A stretch of DNA of 47,810 bases, taken from assembly GCA_944386725.1 (NCBI GenBank), contig CALXCE010000007.1:1-47810 (forward strand). Direction: 5' to 3'. Of the stretch, positions 9,468 through 18,467 are shown one piece after another; position 1 is the stretch's first letter; every line of letters starts with the position of its first letter. This DNA is from an uncultured Clostridia bacterium (GTDB lineage Bacteria; Bacillota; Clostridia; TANB77; CAG-508). The notes below the pieces were generated by a model. That model had not been told where the DNA came from and did no database searches. It saw only the letters and a program-made list of their open reading frames with translations. A program made the translations under genes and the position numbers.

Positions 9468-10238
9468 TTATATTTTTATTATTTCTACATTTATATTAAG
9501 TTTTTTTATTTTATCATAAACTTCTTTTATCTTCTTATCTTCAACTTCTGAAAATTTTGTCATCTTTTTTCCTATTGATTTATATTTGCTTTCTGCTAGG
9601 TTATGTATTTTAAAAATCTCTACTTTTCTTACTTTATATTTTTTTAAGAATTCTAATATATTTTTTATATTTTCTTCTTTTAATGTATATTCATTTACAA
9701 GTGGAATTCTAAATGTCTCGATTTTTTCTTTTGAAATTAATAATTCTACATTTTTGTTATACATTTCTATGTTCCCATTTAAAATTTCTTTACACATTTT
9801 TTTGTCTAATATTTTTATATCCACTATAAATTCATCTATATAATTACTAGCAAACTCAACCAATTCAGTTGAAACTTGTAAGGCAGTTTCTACACACATG
9901 TTTATATTTTCTTTTTTTAACTTAATTAATAATGGCTCCAATGCTTTTATTTGAAGTAGTGGTTCTCCACCAGAAAATGTTACTCCACCATTATTCATTT
10001 TATAATAATGTTTATCTTTTATTATATCTTCGAATAAATCAACTGCCTCTATATCATATCCAAAACATCCTTTTTCCATTGTTGTTTCATTATAATACTC
10101 TGTTTTTTTAAAATCTAAATTTTCAGGATTTGCACACCATGGACATTTTAGATTACATCCTTTTAAAAATATAGTTGTTCTAATTCCTGGTCCATCATGT
10201 AAACTAAATCTTTGTATATTAGTAACTCTTACCTTCAT
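9468..10238 (-). CDS. Glycyl radical enzyme activating enzyme (radical SAM)
   Basis: Uses a [4Fe-4S] cluster and S-adenosylmethionine to abstract hydrogen from the glycine of its partner enzyme. The N-terminus FSLHDGPGIRTTIFLKGC is characteristic, and the cluster ligands C28, C32 and C35 (CNLKCPWC) follow the CxxxCxxC rule. GGVTFSGGEPLLQ is the SAM-binding GGE segment. At 256 residues it is close in size to the pyruvate formate-lyase activase and lacks the inserted ferredoxin-like domain with two extra clusters usual in dehydratase-type activases; only one more Cys (EKGCFGYD) is seen there. Its start overlaps the end of the glycyl radical enzyme gene by 20 bases, implying translational coupling. 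Confidence 0.93.
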   Translation of the reverse strand: MKVRVTNIQRFSLHDGPGIRTTIFLKGCNLKCPWCANPENLDFKKTEYYNETTMEKGCFGYDIEAVDLFEDIIKDKHYYKMNNGGVTFSGGEPLLQIKALEPLLIKLKKENINMCVETALQVSTELVEFASNYIDEFIVDIKILDKKMCKEILNGNIEMYNKNVELLISKEKIETFRIPLVNEYTLKEENIKNILEFLKKYKVRKVEIFKIHNLAESKYKSIGKKMTKFSEVEDKKIKEVYDKIKKLNINVEIIKI

Positions 10239-12261
10239 TTTTTAGTGCCCTTTCTATTAATAGATCTTTATAACTTTCTGGCAAATCATTAAAATATGCA
10301 CTAAATCCCCATACTCTTACAATTAAGTTTTCATATTCTTTTGGATTTGCTTTTGCTTTTATTAATATATCACTACTTGTAACATTCATTTGCATTTGGA
10401 AAAATCCCAATGTTATACTTAATATTAAAAAGTCAACCATTTTATCAAAGTTACTTTCTATAAATGATGGTGTTATCATAAAATCAATAACATTACCATT
10501 AAATCTATGATTATCATAATCAAGTTTTGATGCAAATTGTATCAATTCAGTATATGCTACTGATGGTTTGTCTGATGAAATATGAACTCCAAATGCTTCT
10601 CCATTTTTTCTTCCATCAAATGATGCTGGAGATGTACCTGCTTTAATTATATATGTTGGAGCACTAAATCCAAATTTTATTTTTCCACCTAATCTATTTT
10701 TTTGAGTATCTAACACTTCATCCACAAATCCTGTTATTTCATTTGTTAAATCTATTATCTCTTCATTATCTATACCATATCTTATAGGTTGTTGTTTTAA
10801 TTTATTTAATAACTCTTCATTGTTTTCAAAATTATTTTTACGAATTTCATTTATATCTTTTAAAGAATATTCTTTTTCATCAAATACAAATTTCTTTATA
10901 TTATATAAACTATTAACAACTGTTCCTAATGATACTGAAGTTGCTCCGTAGTTATTATATTTTGAACCACCATATGCAACATCCATTAATTTTTCATTAC
11001 AATCATCTGTTAGTAATGATAATAATGGAGCTTCTTCCCATGTTATTTCATTTAATTCTTTTACAAAATTTATAATATATTGTTTTAAATATTCTTTATA
11101 TTTACACACAAATTGATTATATGTTTCAATTTTGTCCAAATCTTCTTTTTCTAACATCTCAGTTAATGGTGTCAAATATACAATCGAATCTATATTATTT
11201 TGTTCTACTGCTTTTCCAACCATTAATGGTTCCCAACATGCTGCTGTAACATAATTATATGCATCTTGTTTATCATATCCAAAATCTATTAATATTGGAA
11301 TAATCACATCATCATTTGAAAATAGTGGACATCCTATTCCTGTCTTTATACATCTTAATGATAATTCCATTAAATCTCTTGGCACTTTATCTGTTACTCT
11401 TAAAAATACTTTTGGGTCTGGAAGTTGTACCTCTTCCATAGCTTCTATAAATATATATGTTAAATCATTACAAAAATAGCTTCCATCTAATTCTTTTCCT
11501 CCCAGTATTATTATTTGCCCTGTATCTCCCATTAGCACATTGCTTTTATACCAAAACTTTTGATGTATTATTTTCATAAAATCTTTTATCATATCTTTTG
11601 CATCTTGTCTTGTTATTTTTCCTGATTTTAAATCTTGTTCATATTTATCTCCAAGTATCTTGTCCAATCTGCCTAATCCATTTAATCCATGTCCTACTTG
11701 CCATAATAATTGATTGAAAAACAATATTCTCTGTATTGATTCTTCAAATCCAATTGCTTTTTTATCTTTTATGCTTTTTAAATATTGTATTAATTTTTCC
11801 TTATTATTTATATTACTTTTTTCAATTTCTTTGCATTCTCTATCTATATATTCTTCTATTCCTATTAATAAATCTCTTTGTCCATTTTTATAATCACAAT
11901 CTTTCATATTTTCATTTATTTTTTTCATTTCATTTAAAGATGAGTTTAATATTTTAGAATAATCTACGGTTACATTATCCATTATTCTATTATCTCTTTG
12001 TATTGTCTTAAATATATCAATATTATATACAAATCTATCTTCTTCATTTATTTCTATTTTTACTTTACTAAATAATTTTCTTATTTGAGTCCCTTTTAAA
12101 AGCTTTTTATTTGGAGCATAGAAATGAAAAAGTGCTTTTATTGAAAAAATAAGTGTTTTTAATATATTTTTATATTTCCTATTATATCTATAGACTAATA
12201 TCATATATGCTAAAAATGTTTTACTAACATTTTTTATTATAAAATTTTTAATTGCTTGCAT
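10219..12261 (-). CDS. Glycyl radical enzyme of unknown substrate within a glycan operon
   Basis: A 680-residue member of the pyruvate formate-lyase/diol dehydratase superfamily. The glycyl radical site is RVWGFSAYFNDLP with Gly652. The thiyl Cys is C342 in AACWEP; the CxE arrangement (E344) is that of lyases/dehydratases such as CutC or glycerol dehydratase rather than the CC pair of pyruvate formate-lyase. It is shorter than the usual 780-850 residues, and its first 50 or so residues are unusual, hydrophobic and basic (FLAYMILVYRYNRKYKN). The start has AAAAGGAG and overlaps the flippase stop by 14 bases; the activase follows with overlap. Position among glycosyltransferases, flippase and glf suggests it makes or alters a glycan building block; the reaction itself is unknown. 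Confidence 0.9.
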   Translation of the reverse strand: MQAIKNFIIKNVSKTFLAYMILVYRYNRKYKNILKTLIFSIKALFHFYAPNKKLLKGTQIRKLFSKVKIEINEEDRFVYNIDIFKTIQRDNRIMDNVTVDYSKILNSSLNEMKKINENMKDCDYKNGQRDLLIGIEEYIDRECKEIEKSNINNKEKLIQYLKSIKDKKAIGFEESIQRILFFNQLLWQVGHGLNGLGRLDKILGDKYEQDLKSGKITRQDAKDMIKDFMKIIHQKFWYKSNVLMGDTGQIIILGGKELDGSYFCNDLTYIFIEAMEEVQLPDPKVFLRVTDKVPRDLMELSLRCIKTGIGCPLFSNDDVIIPILIDFGYDKQDAYNYVTAACWEPLMVGKAVEQNNIDSIVYLTPLTEMLEKEDLDKIETYNQFVCKYKEYLKQYIINFVKELNEITWEEAPLLSLLTDDCNEKLMDVAYGGSKYNNYGATSVSLGTVVNSLYNIKKFVFDEKEYSLKDINEIRKNNFENNEELLNKLKQQPIRYGIDNEEIIDLTNEITGFVDEVLDTQKNRLGGKIKFGFSAPTYIIKAGTSPASFDGRKNGEAFGVHISSDKPSVAYTELIQFASKLDYDNHRFNGNVIDFMITPSFIESNFDKMVDFLILSITLGFFQMQMNVTSSDILIKAKANPKEYENLIVRVWGFSAYFNDLPESYKDLLIERALKNEGKSY

Positions 12262-13717
12262 TTTGTTTTTCTCCTTTTAACTTATTTTTTATTCCTCCCA
12301 TTACTTGACTATATAAATCTCTCAAAAATTGATATTTTAATATAAATAACATTAATAAGTATATTGTTATTCCAATAATAACTTCTATAACTGTGTTTAT
12401 GATACTTACTGACATATAATTTACTAATAATGTTACAACTATAAACATCACTATACCACTAATTAAGCATTTTGTTGATAATTTTAGTATTTCTAATAGG
12501 GTGAATTGATCTTTAAAATACCTTAGTTGGATACATAAAATTGTTGTTTCTGCTATTACTGAAGCAATAGTTGCCCCTACTCCTCCAAAGAAATATATTA
12601 ATACTAAATTTAATAATATATTTACAACTGCACCCACTGTTACAGATATAGTATATACTTTTTGTTTTCCAATTTGAACTAAATACTGTATGCCTGTAAT
12701 TCCATTAAGTCCCATTGGTATTAAAATCGGAGCTGTTGCAATCATAATTGGTATAACTCCATCAAAGCCTTTACCATAGTACCATGGTACAAATTTAGAT
12801 GATATTGCAATTAGACCAAACATCATTGGTATTGTTAAAAACCATACAAAATTAAATGAACTTTCTAAACATTTTTTTATCTCTTTTTGGTCTTTTTTTG
12901 CATATGCATTTGCAATTCTTGAATTCATTACTGTTTGTAACGCTGTTATAACAGTTAATGCTGCTTTTATAACCTTTTGTGCTTGCTCATAGTATCCTAC
13001 TTCTGTCATATTATCAGTTATTTTTCCTATCATTGTTTTATCTAATACTGTATAAATTTGAACTGCTATTTGTGGTACAAACAACGATAATGTTGGTTTT
13101 ATATGTCTTTTAAATTCTAATTTCTTTATATTTACCTTTTCTATGTATTTCGGTAAATATAACCACAATGTCATGTTTCCTAATAATTCTGCTCCTACAT
13201 ATATAGCAAAATATTTCCATAAATCGTTTGGTGTTTTTATTACGATAAATATTAATACTAAGCTTAGTAGTTTTACTATTAAATTTCTTATTACTGTTTT
13301 ATCAAACTCTTCTATTCCTTGAAATAGCCAACTTATATCAAACAAGTTTGCAACTAATTGAACAATTAATATTCTATAATAAATAGCATATTCTCCACTT
13401 CTACCATATACTAAATAAAATAATAAAATGGAAATACTTAAAGTAATTGTTCTTATAATTATTATCTCCCAAAATATTTTGCTTCTTCCTTTTTTGTCTT
13501 GTTGTAAATATGCTGTTTCTCTTTGTCCATACATGGAAACACCTAATGTTCCAAATAAAATAAAATATGTTACAATTGAAATTGTATATCCATATATTCC
13601 AATTGATTCGGCTCCCAATACTCTTGATAGATATGGAGTTGTAACCAAAGGTAATAATATAATTAACATCTGATATACTAAATTATATATATAATTTTTT
13701 GCAATACTTTTTTTCAT
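12248..13717 (-). CDS. Polysaccharide flippase (Wzx-like)
   Basis: Integral membrane protein of the MATE/MVF superfamily that flips lipid-linked oligosaccharides across the cytoplasmic membrane. The 489 residues hold about 12-14 hydrophobic helices. The N-terminus KSIAKNYIYNLVYQMLIILLPLVTTPYLSR and the GIYGYTISIVTYFILFGTLG stretch are typical of the PST/RfbX oligosaccharide flippases, as are the central VDKTMIGK-like (LDKTMIGKITDN) and GVVNILLNL-like segments. It lies between a galactofuranosyltransferase-like gene and the glycyl radical enzyme gene. The same operon also encodes an ABC glycan exporter (Wzm/Wzt), so two export routes are present. Confidence 0.92.
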   Translation of the reverse strand: MKKSIAKNYIYNLVYQMLIILLPLVTTPYLSRVLGAESIGIYGYTISIVTYFILFGTLGVSMYGQRETAYLQQDKKGRSKIFWEIIIIRTITLSISILLFYLVYGRSGEYAIYYRILIVQLVANLFDISWLFQGIEEFDKTVIRNLIVKLLSLVLIFIVIKTPNDLWKYFAIYVGAELLGNMTLWLYLPKYIEKVNIKKLEFKRHIKPTLSLFVPQIAVQIYTVLDKTMIGKITDNMTEVGYYEQAQKVIKAALTVITALQTVMNSRIANAYAKKDQKEIKKCLESSFNFVWFLTIPMMFGLIAISSKFVPWYYGKGFDGVIPIMIATAPILIPMGLNGITGIQYLVQIGKQKVYTISVTVGAVVNILLNLVLIYFFGGVGATIASVIAETTILCIQLRYFKDQFTLLEILKLSTKCLISGIVMFIVVTLLVNYMSVSIINTVIEVIIGITIYLLMLFILKYQFLRDLYSQVMGGIKNKLKGEKQNASN

Positions 13718-13732
13718 TTCCTTACCTTTCTT

Positions 13733-14674
13733 CTATTTTTCTGGAGACCATCCTGGTTTGTATATATCATGTAAGCCTCTTTTTCCTCTTTTTGCATCTT
13801 TTACAGCTTCCCTTATCATTTGATAGCCATATTTTTTATCTTTTCCGAATAGAAATACTGCTATTCTAAATTTGAATGGAACTTCATAACATTCTACTTT
13901 AAAGTGTTTCTTATCAAAATTACAACGAATAAAATCCAAGGTATTTCTAACTAAATAATATAATTTCCATTTCACAATTTCATTCATCTGGCTATGTGGT
14001 GCGTCATGTACTACTTTTATTTTTGATACACATACTATTTTTCCAATCTTTGACAATCTATAACTATGTTCTGTATCATCATAATAAATGAAGTAATCCC
14101 TCTTGGTTAATTCTGTTTGTTTTAATTTTTCTTTATTTATCATAGTCCCTACATAAGAAAAACCATTTATCTCAAATTCTTCTTGTTCATAGTCTTTTGG
14201 CTTAGAATATGGTTGTGCTATTCTATTAAATAAAGTTGTATAAATTCTTCTTCGATGTGAACAGTCAATTGTCTTTCCATCACTTTTTAAAACAGTTCCA
14301 CATATTGCTGATAGATTCTTTTTACTATCTTCATGATCTTCAATGTATTTTTGTGCAATTTTAAATGCGTCTTCTTTTGGATACGCGTCATCATCTGCAA
14401 CCCATATCCACTCTGCATCTAAATTTAAGCTGTTTTTTAAACCCTCATAAAAGCCTCCACTTCCTCCTGTGTTTTTATCAAGATTTACTACATTTTTCTG
14501 AATTCCAATTTGATCTTGTTTCCAATTGTCTAGATATTCCTTTGTGCCATCTGTACTATTATTATTTACAACTAAGATGTATTTAGGTTTTACTGTTTGA
14601 TTTTCATAGGATTTTAATGCAATTTTTAATTTATCTAATCTATTATACGTTACTATTACTACTCCAACTTTCAT
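13733..14674 (-). CDS. GT2 glycosyltransferase, galactofuranosyltransferase-like
   Basis: A 313-residue GT-A enzyme. VVIVTYNRLDKL opens the fold, NNNSTDGTKEYL binds the nucleotide, NTGGSGGFYEGLK and WIWVADDDAYP (metal-binding acidic cluster) are the features that resemble the GlfT-type galactofuranosyl and related rhamnosyl transferases, and FIYYDDTEHSYRL carries the probable catalytic acid. The presence of glf in the operon makes a UDP-galactofuranose donor plausible. That donor assignment is an inference from motif resemblance and context. No transmembrane segment is evident. Confidence 0.78.
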   Translation of the reverse strand: MKVGVVIVTYNRLDKLKIALKSYENQTVKPKYILVVNNNSTDGTKEYLDNWKQDQIGIQKNVVNLDKNTGGSGGFYEGLKNSLNLDAEWIWVADDDAYPKEDAFKIAQKYIEDHEDSKKNLSAICGTVLKSDGKTIDCSHRRRIYTTLFNRIAQPYSKPKDYEQEEFEINGFSYVGTMINKEKLKQTELTKRDYFIYYDDTEHSYRLSKIGKIVCVSKIKVVHDAPHSQMNEIVKWKLYYLVRNTLDFIRCNFDKKHFKVECYEVPFKFRIAVFLFGKDKKYGYQMIREAVKDAKRGKRGLHDIYKPGWSPEK

Positions 14675-14718
14675 AACTTTATTTCCTTTCTCATTATATC
14701 TAATATTGATTTTTAATA

Positions 14719-15762
14719 TTAAAATTTAATATCTATTTTTAACTTATCTACTAAAAATCTATAAACTCTTATATATACCATTGGTATACCGTATTTATAG
14801 AATAATGAAACTCCCCATAAAGCTATATGTTTGAAACCTTTTTTTAGTGAATAACCTAATTTTAAAAACGGAGATTTTCTCCAGTTTCCAAAATTCTCAT
14901 CTAAATATTTTATAGTATCTTTTAACATTTGTTTCATATCTACTGATTTATCATAAGATACTCTATACATTACTGATGTTCCTAAATGTAGAAAAGCAAA
15001 TGTATCTAATATATATTTCATTTCCTCGTATTTGTTTGATGTTATATACAATTTTTTTACTTCTAATAAGTATTTTTTTAAATTATCTACATCTTGCTTG
15101 TTTACTGTATGTATTTGTGAATCATATCTCAAATAGTAATGATATAAAACATCTGGCACAAATGCTATTTTATCTATCCTTGTATAACAACTTGCCAAAA
15201 ACATTGTATCATTAAATCCTCTAAATGGCAAAAATCTTAAGTCTTTTACTTTTTCTCTTTTATACACTTTGTTCCAAGGTGCTGGATTTATAAATAGGAT
15301 AAAATCATTTTTTGAATTTATCTCTTTTACGGTATTCCCAAAATTCGTCATATTGGTTGCTACAACTTTATTTGTTTCTAAATCGATTCTTTCAAATCCA
15401 CATACTGCTAAATCGGCATCATTCTCCTTTGCTGCTGTGTATAATTTCTCCGCCCAGTTTGGTTCTACATAATCATCTGTATCTACAAAGGTTACATATT
15501 CTCCTTTAGCCCTTTGCAATCCATAATTTCGTGTTGTAAACTCTCCACCATTTTCTTTATGAAAAACTTTTATTTTATCAGGATATTTAGTTGCATATTC
15601 TTCTATAATTTGTGGCGCTGAATCTGTTGAACCATCGTCTACACAAAGTATTTCTATGTCTTGTAGTGTTTGGCTTACTAGGCTATCCAAGCATCTTGGT
15701 AAATATTTTTCTAAATTATAAACTGCTGCTACTATTGATAATTTTATTTCTTTATTTTCCAT
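14719..15762 (-). CDS. GT2 family glycosyltransferase (EpsJ-like)
   Basis: A 347-residue enzyme with a classical GT2 N-terminal domain: LSIVAAVYNLEKYLPRCLDSL, DDGSTDSAP, ENGGEFTTRNYGL and FVDTDDYVEP with the DxD-type metal site near residue 93. The C-terminal 150 residues are helical and basic, ending in an amphipathic stretch that may touch the membrane. Its start overlaps the stop of the DUF2304 gene by about 11 bases. It probably adds one sugar of the repeat unit; donor unknown. Confidence 0.88.
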   Translation of the reverse strand: MENKEIKLSIVAAVYNLEKYLPRCLDSLVSQTLQDIEILCVDDGSTDSAPQIIEEYATKYPDKIKVFHKENGGEFTTRNYGLQRAKGEYVTFVDTDDYVEPNWAEKLYTAAKENDADLAVCGFERIDLETNKVVATNMTNFGNTVKEINSKNDFILFINPAPWNKVYKREKVKDLRFLPFRGFNDTMFLASCYTRIDKIAFVPDVLYHYYLRYDSQIHTVNKQDVDNLKKYLLEVKKLYITSNKYEEMKYILDTFAFLHLGTSVMYRVSYDKSVDMKQMLKDTIKYLDENFGNWRKSPFLKLGYSLKKGFKHIALWGVSLFYKYGIPMVYIRVYRFLVDKLKIDIKF

Positions 15763-16123
15763 TAAAATTCTCCTCTTTTTTTTCTAACTCATCTACTCTC
15801 TTCTTAAGCATTGATACTTCTTGTATTAACATTGTATTTTTGTTGTGCTCCTTAGAAATTAATATCGTTAAATTAAATATTAAATATAATATTATGAATA
15901 TTGCTACACTAAATATCATATTAATAGGCATACCAAATCCTAATACGTTTGCTATATTTTCTACTAAATTGGGTATCAGTAATGCAATAATCAGTATTAC
16001 CCCTGTAATAGACCAAAATATTAAATATCCGATTCTCATATTTTTTCTTTTTACTGCTTTTAATATGAAAAATATATAAATTAATACAACTATTATTAGG
16101 GCTATTTTTAAGTTTGTTTGCAT
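15752..16123 (-). CDS. DUF2304 family small membrane protein
   Basis: A 123-residue protein with three hydrophobic helices and a C-terminal charged coiled coil (SMLKKRVDELEKKEEN). Size, topology and position immediately after a DPM1-like glycosyltransferase match the DUF2304 family, usually paired with polyprenyl-phosphate glycosyltransferases and suggested to be their membrane partner. Its ATG overlaps the transferase stop codon (TAATG), implying stoichiometric synthesis. Confidence 0.8.
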   Translation of the reverse strand: MQTNLKIALIIVVLIYIFFILKAVKRKNMRIGYLIFWSITGVILIIALLIPNLVENIANVLGFGMPINMIFSVAIFIILYLIFNLTILISKEHNKNTMLIQEVSMLKKRVDELEKKEENFNGK

Positions 16124-16845
16124 TATCTTTTACCTCCAATTCTTCTCAAACTAATACTATCTATTATAATAGCTAAGACTACTTTTATCATGTAATCCAC
16201 TGGTTTCCAAAATTTTATTGTTATGGATGAAGTTCCTCCTTCTCTTTCATTCATACTAACAGGTACTTCTTTCACTTTATATCCATTTACTAATAACGAT
16301 ACTGTTGACTCTGGTTCAGGATATTCTGTTGGATAGTTTTTTGTAAATTCTTCTATTACTTTTTTATTTACTGCTCTAAATCCAGAGGTTGGATCTGTTA
16401 TACTCGCCTTTGTAAATATTTTTATAAAAATCGATATGATATTGGCTCCTAATCTTCTCATAAATGTTGATTGAAAATCACTTGAATTTTTATCTAAATA
16501 TCTTGTTCCTATACACATATCAGCTTGTCCATTTATTAATGGTTCGCAAATTTTAGGAACACAATTTATATCATGTTGTCCATCTCCATCAAATTGGATT
16601 GCTATATCATAATTATTTTCGTGTGCATATTTGTACCCTGTCTGTACTGCTCCACCTATCCCTAAATTATTTACTAAATTAATATGATTTAGATTGTTTG
16701 CTTTTAATATTTTTTCTGTATTATCGCTTGATCCGTCATTTATAACTATATAATCTATTTCTTCACTAAATTCTTTTATTTTTTTTATTGTTTCCTCGAT
16801 ATTTTCTTGTTCATTATATGCTGGTATAATTAGTAATATTTTCAT
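16123..16845 (-). CDS. Polyprenyl-phosphate glycosyltransferase (DPM1-like GT2)
   Basis: A 240-residue GT2 enzyme of the dolichyl-phosphate mannose synthase type, transferring a sugar from a nucleotide donor to undecaprenyl phosphate. Motifs: LLIIPAYNEQENI, VINDGSSDNTE, LGIGGAVQTGYKYA, IQFDGDGQHD (metal site), TSGFRAVNK and a C-terminal ERE-GGTSS segment. It lacks the C-terminal membrane helices of longer members, consistent with membrane attachment by the DUF2304 protein encoded next. The start has AAGGGGA upstream. The lipid-linked sugar may feed a transferase acting outside the cell, for which the DUF2142 protein upstream is a candidate. Confidence 0.88.
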   Translation of the reverse strand: MKILLIIPAYNEQENIEETIKKIKEFSEEIDYIVINDGSSDNTEKILKANNLNHINLVNNLGIGGAVQTGYKYAHENNYDIAIQFDGDGQHDINCVPKICEPLINGQADMCIGTRYLDKNSSDFQSTFMRRLGANIISIFIKIFTKASITDPTSGFRAVNKKVIEEFTKNYPTEYPEPESTVSLLVNGYKVKEVPVSMNEREGGTSSITIKFWKPVDYMIKVVLAIIIDSISLRRIGGKR

Positions 16846-16890
16846 TATTTCCCCTTCTTTACTTATCTTTATAATATATTTTTTATATCT

Positions 16891-18444
16891 TTATATAAAA
16901 AAATGATATATTGTACTCAGAACAGGTAAATTTAATAAGCATAGTAAAATTGGAAATTTATATTCAACATTTTTTATTTTTATATAATTTTCTTTTTTAC
17001 ATAAACACAATAATACCACAAAAGCTACTGGAATAAAATATCTTCCTTGTACTCCATCTACTATAATATTTCCTACCCCAGACCAAGTTATATACATTCC
17101 CGTTACAATTAATAAAATGATTCCAATTGATATTAAGCAAGCCCATAGTTTTTGTTTCCAATTAAATGCAACTCTATTATTCTCAATAAAACATGATGCT
17201 ATCATAACAAATATATAGATTGTAATCCAAATTCTGTTTGGATAAATACATAACCATCCTAATGCTATACCTACCATTTGATAGATATATGTTTCTCCCA
17301 TATTTTTAAAAGTATAGTTTAAAGTATTTAAAAAACTACTTGGATTACTAATAATACCTTTAATTTGTTCTGAAGCATTTACATTATTTGATTCAAAATA
17401 GTTTGTAAATGCCGTTCCATACCCACTCGTAAAAATATAATATCCTCCAGCTGCCATAAGTGATAATATAACCAAAGTTGATAGTAAAATTATTTTATAC
17501 TTTTTACTCATATTTTTAGAAAACATGAAAATAAAAGCAAGTCCTACTATTGGTAAATATACATATTTTACTATGGATAATAACATTCCTAAAATAACAA
17601 GCAAAACACCTTCTCTTTTTCTCACTTTTTCCTTTCTAAAATATAAATGTAACAAATAAGCAATAAAAATCATACTTATTATGTTTATTAAGCAATCTGC
17701 CGATGTAGAAGTTGCTTGATGAAGAAACATTGGCATAAACATCACTGCTGTCATAGCATATTTTCCAAATGGTATTATTTTTAATACATAATATGCTGCT
17801 ATTAAAAATACAATAAAGTTCATTAACTTTGCTAAATAGCATCCTATTAAAATATTCAATCCAAAAAACTTAGATATTACAAACCCTATGGAACTAAATA
17901 TATATAATATAAAAGGATAGGTTCCTGCGGGGTTATTTACTTCTACTTTATCATTATAATCAGTCTTGCCTGCTAAATTCTCACTAAACTGTCGATATGA
18001 TTCTAAATTTGGTTTTATTTTTGTCTGTAAATCTCTAGGAATTACAGATATTGTATCTTTTCTTCCTATAAAAACTCCTTCTGATATTTCATATGCTCTT
18101 CTTAAGTGAGCTTGTTCATCCGGAACCTGTGATGGTAACATGAATACCAAATACATCATTCCAATTGGTATTAAAAACCCAATTACAATTTTTTCTATTT
18201 TTCCTTTATTCTTTTTACAATTATATATGATTATCAACAATATTGCTAATCCAAATATTACCATCATGATAATATGTTTTAAAGAATTATAGCCTGCATA
18301 ATTTTTTATAATTACAAATCTAAGCATAACGTAAGTAATTAATAATGATAAAATAAATTCTAAGGGAAATATTAATTTTATTATTATGTTTTTTTTGCTT
18401 TGTATAAACTCTTTTATGGAAAGCTTTTTAACTTCTTTTGACAT
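16891..18444 (-). CDS. DUF2142 family membrane protein, possible outer-face glycosyltransferase
   Basis: About 517 residues with 11 or more membrane helices. The loop SQVPDEQAHLRRAYEISEG after the second or third helix is the family hallmark and resembles the acidic motif in the first outer loop of GT-C enzymes that use polyprenyl-linked donors. Placed beside a DPM1-like synthase and DUF2304, it is a reasonable candidate for extracytoplasmic sugar addition, which is inference. An ATG at 18450 lies too close to GAGGAG; the ATG at 18444 gives normal spacing and is preferred. Confidence 0.82.
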   Translation of the reverse strand: MSKEVKKLSIKEFIQSKKNIIIKLIFPLEFILSLLITYVMLRFVIIKNYAGYNSLKHIIMMVIFGLAILLIIIYNCKKNKGKIEKIVIGFLIPIGMMYLVFMLPSQVPDEQAHLRRAYEISEGVFIGRKDTISVIPRDLQTKIKPNLESYRQFSENLAGKTDYNDKVEVNNPAGTYPFILYIFSSIGFVISKFFGLNILIGCYLAKLMNFIVFLIAAYYVLKIIPFGKYAMTAVMFMPMFLHQATSTSADCLINIISMIFIAYLLHLYFRKEKVRKREGVLLVILGMLLSIVKYVYLPIVGLAFIFMFSKNMSKKYKIILLSTLVILSLMAAGGYYIFTSGYGTAFTNYFESNNVNASEQIKGIISNPSSFLNTLNYTFKNMGETYIYQMVGIALGWLCIYPNRIWITIYIFVMIASCFIENNRVAFNWKQKLWACLISIGIILLIVTGMYITWSGVGNIIVDGVQGRYFIPVAFVVLLCLCKKENYIKIKNVEYKFPILLCLLNLPVLSTIYHFFI

Positions 18445-18467
18445 CTTCATAACTCCTCTTAATTATT

